64,000 bases of DNA from Candidatus Hydrogenedentota bacterium (GTDB taxonomy: Bacteria; Hydrogenedentota; Hydrogenedentia; Hydrogenedentales; SLHB01). Below are positions 1-8,679 of this stretch, in pieces. The first letter of the stretch is position 1. Each line of letters starts with the position of its first letter. The DNA is taken from positions 62,001 through 126,000 of the forward strand of contig JAKPDK010000152.1 in the NCBI GenBank assembly GCA_029552745.1, written 5' to 3'. Position numbers and translations under genes: made by a program. The notes below the pieces were generated by a model that saw only the letters and a program-made list of their open reading frames with translations, was not told the origin of the DNA and made no database searches.

Positions 1-1
1 A

Positions 2-784
2 ATGGATACGGCCGAGGCGTTGACCTTTGATTCTCCGTTTTCTTTGCGCCTAGCTTGTGCTCATGACATTCCTGCAATAAGTAAAATCCACAACGCAACC
101 AACGCTGCAATACCTTGTTCTATTTTGCGAACGACCGCTCATTTCAAGAACCGCTGGGATCGTTGGCGCGACTGGTATTGCCTCGCCGATTGTCATGGCA
201 AGGTGGAGGGGTACTTTATAGCTCATAAGCATGGGACGGTTTTGGAGGTGGACGATGTGGGGATTGCGGAACCGATTTTCTGTGCCGCTGTAGTCGGCGC
301 TGTTGCGAGAATTGCATCCGAACAGGGGGCAGCCGCCATTCAGTTTTATGTGCCGCCGCAACACGTGCTGGCGCGGTATCTTTTGCAGTTCCGATCACGT
401 CACGAAATGCGCATCGAACGAAACGCGGGTGGTATGTTGACTTTTGTTAATGTTTTGGAGACGTTTGAAAATCTGATTCCCGAATGGGAAAGTCTTCTGA
501 CGAATAGTGTGTTTCGCGATGCGAAATGTGAGTTCACGTTCTGTGTGCGAGACGAAGTCTACCGGATTAGGGTCAATCATGGGGCTATTGATGTATCGGC
601 GTTTCCGGGTAAAAACAAGATAACCATTTCATCGCATGACTTGATGCATTTGATTACCGGGTATCGTTATGCAGAGGATATCTTGACGTTTGCGGGAGCA
701 AATGTCGCTCCTGAAATTCACAATATTATCATGACGTTATTTCCAAAACGCGCGCCTTATGTCTGGCGTTTCGACAGGTTTTAG
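2..784 (+). CDS. Eis-like GNAT acetyltransferase, 3' part
   Basis: The 260 visible residues look like the second half of an Eis/enhanced-intracellular-survival type acetyltransferase. Residues about 12-130 resemble a GNAT domain (a region beginning LRLACAHDIPAISKIHN, then a W-rich stretch and VEGYFIAHKHG). Residues about 155-260 resemble the SCP2-like C-terminal domain and end in the typical LFP...WRFDRF pattern. Family members are normally about 400 residues with two GNAT domains followed by the SCP2-like domain, so the true start probably lies upstream of the window and the ATG at 2 is probably internal. The substrate (an amine such as an amino sugar or lysine) cannot be read from the sequence. 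No tight downstream partner: 147 bases separate it from the tRNA. Confidence 0.7.
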   Translation: MDTAEALTFDSPFSLRLACAHDIPAISKIHNATNAAIPCSILRTTAHFKNRWDRWRDWYCLADCHGKVEGYFIAHKHGTVLEVDDVGIAEPIFCAAVVGAVARIASEQGAAAIQFYVPPQHVLARYLLQFRSRHEMRIERNAGGMLTFVNVLETFENLIPEWESLLTNSVFRDAKCEFTFCVRDEVYRIRVNHGAIDVSAFPGKNKITISSHDLMHLITGYRYAEDILTFAGANVAPEIHNIIMTLFPKRAPYVWRFDRF

Positions 785-880
785 GTCTGATTTTTCCTCA
801 TGAGGTGCAATAGGAGAAATTCTCGAACAGGGATACTGACAAAAATAATACTGTAACGGAAGGGGCTTTTAAGTAACGTT

Positions 881-910
881 TTGAATTGGTAGGTTCTCTT
901 ATTCTATACT
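881..910 (+). promoter_or_regulatory. Probable sigma70-type promoter of the tRNA-Leu gene
   Basis: A -35 box TTGAAT (881-886) and a -10 box TATACT (905-910) are separated by 18 bases. Transcription would start near 917, about 15 bases upstream of the mature tRNA. Each box differs from consensus at one position. Assignment rests on position and match only. Confidence 0.55.
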
Positions 911-931
911 ATCTTCGCGTCGCTGATAAGT

Positions 932-1018
932 GCCGGGGTGGCGAAATTGGCAGACGCGCCGGACTCAAAATCCGGTTCCCGCAAGGGAGTGGGGGTTCGA
1001 TTCCCTTCCCCGGCACCA
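932..1018 (+). tRNA. tRNA-Leu (anticodon CAA)
   Basis: The acceptor strand GCCGGGG (932-938) pairs with CCCCGGC (1008-1014), followed by discriminator A and an encoded CCA (1016-1018). The anticodon stem CCGGA/TCCGG encloses the loop CTCAAAA, giving anticodon CAA, which reads UUG. The long variable arm (TTCCCGCAAGGGAG region) is that of a class II tRNA, as expected for leucine. The T-loop TTCGATT is present. Total length is 87 with CCA. Confidence 0.96.
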
Positions 1019-1176
1019 TACCCTGATTTTCAATTCCTTTCCCCCAACGCTTTTCCCTTCTTGCGCAGCTCATTAAAGCTATCTGTTTTATCACAACGGG
1101 AAGTCATCGGCGGTTGCGATTTGCCCGTCTGCCTGTCCGTGTCATACTCTTATCTTGTCGCGGTAGGGTTTGCTGA

Positions 1177-2892
1177 ATGATGCCAAGAAAAGGATTTTTC
1201 TTATATTACGAGCGGGCGCTTACCTGGCTGAACTCCAGCCATGTTTTGCCTTTCCACGACGCCGTTCTCCTAATCATTATGACTTGTGCGGGTTTTGCCT
1301 CTTCTGGGGCATTGGTAGTCTTTGCCTATCATTTTATTGTGGTTTCTCCAAAAGACGTCGTTTTCTTGACAAGACTTTTGGCAAAAGTACTCGTTTTTGG
1401 AGGGATCTCCTTCACGGCCGGTTATGTTCTTAAAAGCACTTCCGCTCGTCCGAGACCGCTCGATGTTGTCGAGCCCCGCACCATGAACGGCCGCCGATCG
1501 TTGTTAGTGCAATTTTTTGTCATAGTGTGCCTTGCGGCAGTTTTTGTATTGCCCAACTTGGACAAATATCCATTCCCAGAGCCTGACGAAATGCATCATC
1601 TCATTGTGAGTCGAAATCTTTGCGAATACGGTGAGTATGCTTCCGGGCATCCTGAAACGGGATTCATCAGATTTGACTCCTATGATTCGGTGGGGCCCAC
1701 GCTATTGATCCCTATAGCGGCCTTATTTCGAGTGGCAGGAGTACATCTCAAGACAGCACGTCTTGTTGTAGGTCTTTTTTTCATTAGCTTATGTCTAGTG
1801 TCGGGTGCGTTCGCGAGGAGGTACTGGAACACGAGGTATTTCGTCGTTCCGGTAATTTGCCTGATAGGGGCGATACATTCGGTTTATTTAGGTAGGACGG
1901 TTTACGGCGAAGTGCCGGCACTATTGTTTTTTTTGTTGTCCTTACACTTTTGGGACAAGAGTCAATCAAACACGGCGCCAAGCAAAGTCTTTGCAGTACT
2001 TGCCGGTGTTTTTTTGGGGATGACTCTATTGGCAAAACTCTTCTTCCTAATTATTGTGTGGCCCTTATTCGGCGCCATGTATTACGAGTACTGTAAGGCT
2101 AAGAAGATCTCATATTCCTCGTCAATCATTGTTATGGTCACCTCTCTATTCATTGTCTTTATCTGGTGGCTGGCACAAGAGATCTTAGGAGATACCCAAA
2201 ATTCTGCTGATATGATGGGTATGTATCAAACCTTTTTAGTGTTTGGCTTTGATTCGACCAAGGCTGCTTTGCGTTGGTTTTTTACACGTCCTTTGCTGAC
2301 CATCTCGTGGTGTATCACAATCCTGCTTTTCATCCCTTTGGTTATGAACCAAGCTGATGGATTTCCGTCAAGAGTGATGCTGTTATATGTGGTATTTTTT
2401 CTGTTTTGGTGGATCTTTTTTACTCCCGGGCATATTTCCCGTTATCTGTGGTACAGTTCCGCAACCCTGGGGCTCATGGGCGGCCAGGTAGTTGAGCAAC
2501 TAGCAAAGCGATGGTTGCAGGAGAACCGACGCCCCTTGCGACGACTTGGTTACATTGCATTGACGGGGTTGGTTTGTATGCCTTATGGAGGACAACTCCT
2601 TGATCAAGGGAGACTTGTCTACGTTGCGGACGAAACCAGTGATTTACGTGAGTTAACGCATTTTATTGAGCAGCTCCCTGAAAACGCCCGAGTTGCTACG
2701 ACCTTCTGGCCATTAGAACGTTCCTTAAACTTTCTTACAGGAAGGGCTATTTCGAGGCTAAAAGCGGGAGTCGACTGTACCAAGAGCTTTGATGTGGTGG
2801 TCTCTTTTTCTCAGAATAGCCCCGACTTTGTCTCCGAGGCGATTCCCGTGGCAAAATTCGGGAAGTTCTGTGTATGGGACACGAGCAAATGA
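1177..2892 (+). CDS. GT39/ArnT-like membrane glycosyltransferase
   Basis: A 571-residue polytopic inner-membrane protein of the dolichyl-phosphate-mannose mannosyltransferase/ArnT (GT-C) type. Such enzymes move a sugar from a polyprenyl-phosphate donor to an acceptor on the outer face of the membrane. After two extra N-terminal hydrophobic segments (about residues 30-85) comes a membrane segment and then the first-loop acidic motif PEPDEMHH near residue 137, followed by ARNLCEYGEYA-like spacing, as in PMT_2 proteins. At least nine further hydrophobic stretches follow, then a soluble tail of about 80 residues. Tandem ATGs at 1177 and 1180 are possible starts. The stop overlaps the next gene's start (ATGA), so it is probably translated together with the GT2 that would make its lipid-linked donor. 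Confidence 0.75.
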   Translation: MMPRKGFFLYYERALTWLNSSHVLPFHDAVLLIIMTCAGFASSGALVVFAYHFIVVSPKDVVFLTRLLAKVLVFGGISFTAGYVLKSTSARPRPLDVVEPRTMNGRRSLLVQFFVIVCLAAVFVLPNLDKYPFPEPDEMHHLIVSRNLCEYGEYASGHPETGFIRFDSYDSVGPTLLIPIAALFRVAGVHLKTARLVVGLFFISLCLVSGAFARRYWNTRYFVVPVICLIGAIHSVYLGRTVYGEVPALLFFLLSLHFWDKSQSNTAPSKVFAVLAGVFLGMTLLAKLFFLIIVWPLFGAMYYEYCKAKKISYSSSIIVMVTSLFIVFIWWLAQEILGDTQNSADMMGMYQTFLVFGFDSTKAALRWFFTRPLLTISWCITILLFIPLVMNQADGFPSRVMLLYVVFFLFWWIFFTPGHISRYLWYSSATLGLMGGQVVEQLAKRWLQENRRPLRRLGYIALTGLVCMPYGGQLLDQGRLVYVADETSDLRELTHFIEQLPENARVATTFWPLERSLNFLTGRAISRLKAGVDCTKSFDVVVSFSQNSPDFVSEAIPVAKFGKFCVWDTSK

Positions 2893-3641
2893 GCAACACG
2901 GACAACGCGACGTTTTCAGTTTCTATTTTTTATCCGTGCTACAACGATTGGGGAACAATAGGTAGCATGGTCTTATTGACGTTCCACACTGTAGAACAGC
3001 TGGGGATAGACTACGAGCTTATTCTCGTTGATGATGGGAGTGACTCACATACCCAAGATGTTCTCTCGCAAATCAGCGCGAAATTTCCTTCGGTACGAGT
3101 TGTACGACATGAACAAAACCGGGGATATGGGGCAGCGCTTCGTACGGGGTTTTCCTGCGCAACAAAAGAATGGGTTTTCTACACAGATGGAGATGCCCAA
3201 TACGATGTGCGCGAGCTTGGGCTGTTACTAGAGCAAGCCAAACCCGATGTGGACATCGTCCAAGGATATAAAATACGCCGTTATGACCCTTTGCATCGCA
3301 TTATAGTCGGTCGGATTTATCACTGGATCGTGCGGTTAGGATTTGGATTGCCCCTGAAGGATGTAGACTGTGACTTCCGTCTCATACGGCGAAGACTGTT
3401 CGAGGAAGTCGAACTGACTCGTTCGAGTGGGGTCATATGTGCTGAAATGATGGCGAAATTTGTGCATGGCGGATACCATATTGTGGAAGTGCCGGTACAT
3501 CATTTTCACCGGGCACATGGTAAATCCCAATTCTTTAATTTCCCGCGTGTTTTTCGCGTCGTGGTCAACTTAATCGGCTTGTGGATTGAACTGTTTATTT
3601 TAAAAAAAGCATACACAAAAAAACGGAGTAAGAGTTCATGA
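2889..3641 (+). CDS. GT2 polyprenyl-phosphate glycosyltransferase (DPM1/ArnC-like)
   Basis: A family 2 glycosyltransferase of 250 residues resembling dolichol/undecaprenyl-phosphate sugar transferases, which load a nucleotide-sugar onto a lipid carrier at the cytoplasmic face. Visible motifs are FYPCYND near the N-terminus, LILVDDGSD (nucleotide-binding acid), NRGYGAALRTGF, and the metal-binding TDGDAQYD. DVDCDFRLIRR near residue 165 fits the DPM1-like subgroup. One hydrophobic segment lies near the C-terminus, followed by a lysine-rich tail. I chose the ATG at 2889, which forms ATGA with the upstream stop; an in-frame ATG at 2874 would add five residues. Its own stop overlaps the next gene's ATG. 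The sugar is not identifiable from sequence. Confidence 0.8.
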   Translation: MSNTDNATFSVSIFYPCYNDWGTIGSMVLLTFHTVEQLGIDYELILVDDGSDSHTQDVLSQISAKFPSVRVVRHEQNRGYGAALRTGFSCATKEWVFYTDGDAQYDVRELGLLLEQAKPDVDIVQGYKIRRYDPLHRIIVGRIYHWIVRLGFGLPLKDVDCDFRLIRRRLFEEVELTRSSGVICAEMMAKFVHGGYHIVEVPVHHFHRAHGKSQFFNFPRVFRVVVNLIGLWIELFILKKAYTKKRSKSS

Positions 3642-4735
3642 TCCCCTTTGTGGATTTTAAAGCACAACTGCGACCTCTCGAGAAAGAAATCCAAGCCGCG
3701 ATTCGAAGAGTCCTGAAAAGCGGTTGGTTTATTTTGGGCGAAGAATTGCGGGCATTTGAGGAGGAATTTGCTGCTTATGTGGGAACGCAGTACGCAGTCG
3801 GGGTGAATTCAGGCACCGATGCGATACATCTGGCTTTGTTGGCCGTTGGAGTTAAGCCAGGAAAAGAGGTCGTCACCGTAGCTAACACCTGTGTGCCAAC
3901 AATTTGTGCCATTGCTGCTACGGGGGCTCGGATTGTTTTGGCTGACATCGAACCCGAAACGCTCACGATGGACCCTGCCTCGCTGGAAAGCAAGATTACT
4001 TCAAAGACCGCGGCTATCGTTCCGGTCCACTTATATGGGCATCCTTGTAACATGGAAGAAATCTGTGAAATCGCCCGACAACGTAATATCCCAGTTGTTG
4101 AAGATTGTGCTCAGGCGCACGGAACGCTTTGGCAAGGACGCAAATGCGGCACGTTTGGTCACGCGGGAGCATTCAGCTTTTATCCCACCAAAAATTTGGG
4201 AGCGTACGGTGATGCTGGAGCCGTTGTAACCAATGACCCTGACGTGGCCGCTTTTCTGCGGAAATTGCGCAACTATGGGGAAGAAAAAAGATACACACAC
4301 GTGACACAGGGTTTTAACAGCCGACTAGACGAGATCCAAGCTGCGATTCTTCGTGTGAAGTTAAAATACTTAGATGAGTGGAATGTCGCAAGACGGATCC
4401 GTGCCGATTGGTACAGGCAGGGACTACGTAGCCGCTCCGTTGAAAAACCTGTCGAACACGGCGAAGCATATTGTATTTATCACTTGTATGTAATCAGAAG
4501 TCCTTATCGAGACGCCTTACAGAGCCATCTGCACGACCACGGAATTTCCACCCTTATCCATTATCCAATCCCCGTACATCTTCAACCTGCCTACCGGAAG
4601 TTAGGGTATCGTGAGGGGGATTTCCCAAACGCAGAAAAGGCATGTAAAGAAGTGCTTTCTTTACCGATGTACCCAGAGCTTAAGAAAAGCGCCATCAATA
4701 CTATTTGTTCGGCGATTAACACGTTTGACCCCTGA
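3638..4735 (+). CDS. DegT/DnrJ/EryC1/StrS (ArnB-like) sugar aminotransferase
   Basis: A 365-residue PLP enzyme of the DegT/DnrJ/EryC1/StrS family, which transaminates keto groups of nucleotide-linked sugars. NSGTDAIHLAL (about 57-67) is the phosphate-binding region, VVEDCAQAHG (about 153-162) carries the Asp that contacts the pyridine ring, and the PLP lysine is K185 in YPTKNLGAYGDAG. Length matches the family. The ATG overlaps the stop of the GT2 upstream (ATGA). Grouped with an ArnC-like and an ArnT-like gene, it probably makes the amino (or imino) sugar those enzymes transfer. ArnA- and ArnD-like genes are absent here, so a 4-amino-arabinose product is not supported. Confidence 0.85.
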   Translation: MIPFVDFKAQLRPLEKEIQAAIRRVLKSGWFILGEELRAFEEEFAAYVGTQYAVGVNSGTDAIHLALLAVGVKPGKEVVTVANTCVPTICAIAATGARIVLADIEPETLTMDPASLESKITSKTAAIVPVHLYGHPCNMEEICEIARQRNIPVVEDCAQAHGTLWQGRKCGTFGHAGAFSFYPTKNLGAYGDAGAVVTNDPDVAAFLRKLRNYGEEKRYTHVTQGFNSRLDEIQAAILRVKLKYLDEWNVARRIRADWYRQGLRSRSVEKPVEHGEAYCIYHLYVIRSPYRDALQSHLHDHGISTLIHYPIPVHLQPAYRKLGYREGDFPNAEKACKEVLSLPMYPELKKSAINTICSAINTFDP

Positions 4736-4785
4736 TACAGATTGGTGTCATAGACCGTGATTCACAGAAAGAACTTTTGCGGATA

Positions 4786-5544
4786 ATGAATCCTGAAGAA
4801 TACCGCATTATGTTTGAGCTCGAGGACCAACACGCGTGGTATGTTGGTTTGCGGAAGATGGTCGCCTTGTCCATGCAAAAAGCAAAACCCTCTTTTTGTT
4901 TTGAAACGTGTTCTTCTCAATCCTGTCGCGTTCTCGATGTTGGTTGTGGCACGGGAGCAACCCTTGTTTTCTTGAGACAGTTCGCAGTACCTTTTGGAAT
5001 AGATATATCCGAGCAGGCTGTTCGTTTTTGTCGGTCGCGATGCGAAGATCGAACTGCTGTTGGATCCGCTTTGGCTTTGCCTTTCCCAGACGAGTCGTTT
5101 AACGGGGCTTTCAGTCTAGATGTACTGTGCCACAAGGCAGTGACAGACAAGATTCAGCCGTTAAAGGAGGTGTTTCGTATATTACGCCCTGGCGGCGTAT
5201 TTGTTCTCAACCTTCCTGCTTTTCAGTGGCTGTATTCCTCGCACGACATAAATGTCCACACAGATCGGCGTTTCAGCCGCCCCGAAGTGGAACAAATGTT
5301 AAGACAAAATGGGTTCTCGATTCTTTATACGACCTATTGGAATACCCTGATTCTGCCTGCACTTCTCGGCGTTCGTTTGTGGCGCAAAATCGCTCCATCA
5401 CGGCAAAGTGATGTCGCATTCAGCTCAGGACCTCTTGCAACAAGGGTACTGAGCCTATCACTTTCCTTCGAACGTCTTTTGCTGCGTTGGGTGAGATTTC
5501 CCTTTGGCTTGTCTATCCTGGTCGTCGCGCAGAAGCCTGCCTAG
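4786..5544 (+). CDS. Class I SAM-dependent methyltransferase
   Basis: A 252-residue methyltransferase with a Rossmann SAM-binding domain: motif I is VLDVGCGTG (about 46-54), followed by GIDISEQAV (ribose-binding acid) and ALPFPDESFNGAFSLDVL (motif IV region), then LRPGGVFVLNLPAF. This layout is that of Methyltransf_11/UbiE-like small-molecule enzymes. I prefer the ATG at 4786 because MNPEEYRIMFELEDQHAWY matches the usual N-terminus of this family; a TTG at 4777 is in frame. It lies 50 bases after the DegT gene on the same strand, so its substrate may be the same sugar or lipid intermediate, which is inference. Confidence 0.8.
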   Translation: MNPEEYRIMFELEDQHAWYVGLRKMVALSMQKAKPSFCFETCSSQSCRVLDVGCGTGATLVFLRQFAVPFGIDISEQAVRFCRSRCEDRTAVGSALALPFPDESFNGAFSLDVLCHKAVTDKIQPLKEVFRILRPGGVFVLNLPAFQWLYSSHDINVHTDRRFSRPEVEQMLRQNGFSILYTTYWNTLILPALLGVRLWRKIAPSRQSDVAFSSGPLATRVLSLSLSFERLLLRWVRFPFGLSILVVAQKPA

Positions 5545-5557
5545 ACTAGAAGGAAGA

Positions 5558-6730
5558 TCAGCCTTCTTCTTGCTGTAATCGTTTGCGAGCTTCGCCATGG
5601 AAGAGGTCATGGGCTTCCCTCAGGAGTTTTGGGATAATCTCTTTGTGCGGGGAATTTTGCAAACACGTCGAAAGGTCCAGTTCGTCCAGTTTGTCGGCTT
5701 TGTTTCCGGGAAACCAATGGCCGCCGTTACCCAGAAGGTTGTACCGCATTTTCGCGAAATCTAGCATATCGAAAGCAAGTGCAAAATTCCGCAGACGAAG
5801 TATCCACGGAATGTTGACTTCTCCCGGCGTCTCGTACCATTCGGGAAGTCCTTCGTGCCAGGTTCTCACCCATTCACGACCCAAAACCTTTTCCATCTCC
5901 GCTTGCAGGCGTTCCAGTATGGGCTTTATGATCTCAGCCGCTTGGTCACTTTTTTCGGCAGTCTCTATGTGGATGTCGAAATCCTCTGGTTTGGCTACGC
6001 CGCAGCTTAGCGTGTGCACTTCCGGGTGTGTTAGGCAGAAAAGGCCATTAAAAACCAAGGGATGCAAGGGTGCGGTTAATTTTGTGAATTTAGGGCTCGG
6101 TTGAAACAATAAGCCCCCTTTGTCGTTGGGACTAATAATGAATACCCCCATATCTCGCCGATGCGCTTCTTCAATTGCTGGCCAGTTGTCTTGGAAGATG
6201 TAATAATAGTGCAAATTGACATAGTCGAATTCGCCGGTCTTGATGGCCTTGAGGATTGTAGAACAGTGTCCGTGTGTAGAAAAGCCGACGAAACGGATTC
6301 GCCCTTCTTTCTGATAGGTTCTAACTTGATCCAGGCAGTGCAAGGCATGTTCAAGGCATTCGTCGTTATTGATGCCATGAAAAGCAAATAAGTCAAGATA
6401 CTCCACCTTGAGGAGTCGCATAGACAATTCAAAAGTCTCTCGAAAACGGTTTATGTCCTCCATGCCGCCGATTTTTGTCTGCACAATGATCTTGTCTCGG
6501 GGCAATGTTGGCAGGATTTTCCCAAGTTGCTGTTCACTTGTGCCATAGCCTCGTGCGGTTTCGAAATGGTTTATCCCTAATTCGTAAGCACGGCGAACAC
6601 ATGCCTCCAGGTTCTTTTGACTTGCCTCGGAAACGGGGTCATCCGATTTCCAAGACTGCTGAAAACGCATGCCTCCACAGCTAATCACGGGAATGTTAAG
6701 ATTTGTTCTCCCAAAGCGTCTGTATTTCAT
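5558..6730 (-). CDS. Aldo/keto reductase, catalytic Asp replaced by Glu
   Basis: A 390-residue aldo/keto reductase (NADPH-dependent carbonyl reduction, TIM barrel). The N-terminus MKYRRFGRTNLNIPVISCGGM, the ETARGYGTSE region, QTKIGG and FAFHGIN mark the catalytic tetrad positions. At the usual Asp of 'DTAxxYG' this protein has Glu. The C-terminal 100 residues (to EARKRLQQEEG) form the extension seen in longer AKRs of environmental bacteria, but the ferredoxin-like cysteines of some of them are missing. The start at 6730 is preceded by GAAGGA on the minus strand; an upstream in-frame start at 6781 lacks this. It follows the ABC exporter operon by 68 bases on the same strand and may be its last gene. 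Confidence 0.8.
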   Translation of the reverse strand: MKYRRFGRTNLNIPVISCGGMRFQQSWKSDDPVSEASQKNLEACVRRAYELGINHFETARGYGTSEQQLGKILPTLPRDKIIVQTKIGGMEDINRFRETFELSMRLLKVEYLDLFAFHGINNDECLEHALHCLDQVRTYQKEGRIRFVGFSTHGHCSTILKAIKTGEFDYVNLHYYYIFQDNWPAIEEAHRRDMGVFIISPNDKGGLLFQPSPKFTKLTAPLHPLVFNGLFCLTHPEVHTLSCGVAKPEDFDIHIETAEKSDQAAEIIKPILERLQAEMEKVLGREWVRTWHEGLPEWYETPGEVNIPWILRLRNFALAFDMLDFAKMRYNLLGNGGHWFPGNKADKLDELDLSTCLQNSPHKEIIPKLLREAHDLFHGEARKRLQQEEG

Positions 6731-6798
6731 GTGCGTCAGTCCTTCTTTCTGAGGTCTCAACGCTTTGCGCTTGCAAAGCATTTGTTTATTTTGATGTT

Positions 6799-8679
6799 TT
6801 ATGTCCGCATCGCATTATTATGAAAGGAATATTGTAGCTGATACAAAGTGGCATACAAACCACCGGCATTAAGTAATTCGTTGTGAGTGCCTATTTCACG
6901 AATTTCTCCATGATGCAAGACGATGATTTTGTCCGCGTGGCGAACAGTAGACAGACGATGTGCGATAACAATACTTGTGCGGTTTAGCATGAGTTTTTTG
7001 ATGGCATCTTGTATGAGTTGTTCCGTCTCTGTATCCACATTAGACGTAGCTTCGTCGAGAACCAACACGTCTGGGTTGTACGCTAATGCACGCGCGAAAG
7101 CAACAAGTTGTCTCTGTCCATTGGACAGTTTGCAGCCACGCTCACCCACCGGGTAGTCATAGCCTTTGGGAAGCCGTTCCAGAAACGTATGTACGTTAAC
7201 GTATCGAGCATATTGGCAAAGTTCTTCTTGGGACATATTTGGTGAACCAAACTTTATGTTTTCCGCGACAGAACCTGAGAAGAGAAACGTATCCTGTAGT
7301 ACCAGACCTATTGCCTGACGCAAGGACGCCCTCGTATATTCGCGGATATCTTTGCCGTTTATCCGGATTAGCCCTCGTTGCGGGTCATAGAATCGGCACA
7401 AAAGGTTCGCAATGGTAGACTTTCCAGCACCTGTGTATCCTACGATGGCGACGTGCTCTCCCGGAGCTACCGTGAAACTCACGTCTTTCAAAACCCACTG
7501 GTCTTCTTCATAAGCAAACCAAACGTGTTCAAACTCGATAGATACGGCTGGACGGACGAGAGGCACTGATTTCTCGATATCGGGCTCTTCAACAGGTGTA
7601 TCCAGGAGCGAAAATATCCTTTCCGATGATGCCATTGCCTCTAGCAAGGTGTTATAGCGGTCTGCCAGACCTCGAATGGGACCATAAACACGGTCTGCCC
7701 ATTGGATGTAAGCAAACATTGCTCCCAGCGAAACTCCTTGGGTTGAGTCAGGATTTACGTGGAGTATCTTGAAACCTATGTAAAGAACAATTAGTCCTAT
7801 TGATAAACTACTTAGAAACTCGATACTGGGAAAGTAAAGAGCAAAATTTCTGATCTGACGAAACCATTCATCTCGATGTTCTGCGTTCCGTTGTGCATAC
7901 CGTTGGAACATCTTATCTTCTTGGGAAAATGCTTGGATGATTCGCATCCCTGATATGCTCTCTTGCATAAAGGCATTGAGATGGGCGATCTTCTTTGCGA
8001 TGTTGAGGTACGACTCCCGCGCATATTTTTTGAACAAGAGGCTGACCACGAAAACCAGAGGTACCGTACACAGCGCGATACACGCCAAAGCCCAATTAAC
8101 CCATATCATGAAAACCAGCACGACAAGGATGGTACTCACATCGCCGATAACCTGCACCAAGCCCGTGACGATCGTCTGTTGTATGCGTTCCACATCGTTT
8201 GTGAGACGTGTCATAAGCCTGCCAATGGGGTTCTTATCGAGGTAGCTTACTGGAAGTTTTTGAATATGTGTGAAGAGGGACATCCGCATATCAAACATGG
8301 TGCGCTGGCCGACGTAGGCGATTAAAAGAGAATGGACATAACGCACGCCTGCCTGCAGGACGAGCAGGATACAGATAATGCCCAGCAGTTCCAGAAGTCC
8401 CGTCTCGATGTCCTCCTGTTCTTCTGGTTTAGTTTCGAGGTTTGAGATTGCGGCGCCTGGCTGGGGGTGTTTTGCAGACTGGTTGATGTACCGGTCGATG
8501 GCACGCATGTTGAGCAGTGGGACAATGTTAGAGAGGACAGAGGCGAGCAATAATAATATGATTGCGTAAACCAAAAGGGCCCTATAGGGGCGCAAAAACA
8601 CCAACAAGCGTTGCAACAAGCTGCGGTCATAAGGCCGTTCTGTGACCTCATCTTCGATATGATAGCTCTGTGCCGTCAT
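6799..8679 (-). CDS. ABC exporter half-transporter, consensus ATPase subunit
   Basis: A 626-residue type IV (MsbA/LmrA-like) ABC exporter half: transmembrane domain about residues 25-355 with six helices, nucleotide-binding domain about 375-615. Walker A is GYTGAGKST, the Q-loop is VLQDTFLFSGS, Walker B is VLVLDEATSNVD with catalytic Glu, and the switch His is in IAHRLSTV. The signature motif is LSNGQ instead of LSGGQ. Its start overlaps the stop of the next half-transporter (ATGA), so the two are made together and very likely form a heterodimer. The changed signature here and the changed Walker B Glu in the partner would fall in the same, degenerate ATP site. Exported substrate unknown. Confidence 0.88.
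   Translation of the reverse strand: MTAQSYHIEDEVTERPYDRSLLQRLLVFLRPYRALLVYAIILLLLASVLSNIVPLLNMRAIDRYINQSAKHPQPGAAISNLETKPEEQEDIETGLLELLGIICILLVLQAGVRYVHSLLIAYVGQRTMFDMRMSLFTHIQKLPVSYLDKNPIGRLMTRLTNDVERIQQTIVTGLVQVIGDVSTILVVLVFMIWVNWALACIALCTVPLVFVVSLLFKKYARESYLNIAKKIAHLNAFMQESISGMRIIQAFSQEDKMFQRYAQRNAEHRDEWFRQIRNFALYFPSIEFLSSLSIGLIVLYIGFKILHVNPDSTQGVSLGAMFAYIQWADRVYGPIRGLADRYNTLLEAMASSERIFSLLDTPVEEPDIEKSVPLVRPAVSIEFEHVWFAYEEDQWVLKDVSFTVAPGEHVAIVGYTGAGKSTIANLLCRFYDPQRGLIRINGKDIREYTRASLRQAIGLVLQDTFLFSGSVAENIKFGSPNMSQEELCQYARYVNVHTFLERLPKGYDYPVGERGCKLSNGQRQLVAFARALAYNPDVLVLDEATSNVDTETEQLIQDAIKKLMLNRTSIVIAHRLSTVRHADKIIVLHHGEIREIGTHNELLNAGGLYATLYQLQYSFHNNAMRT

Noticed and set aside
938-1180. 80-residue reading frame on + over the tRNA
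   Set aside because: It is read through the tRNA-Leu gene and has no ribosome-binding site.
5548-5567. Hairpin AGAAGG/CCTTCT between convergent genes as a bidirectional terminator
   Set aside because: Only six pairs, no T run, and it overlaps the end of the aldo/keto reductase gene.
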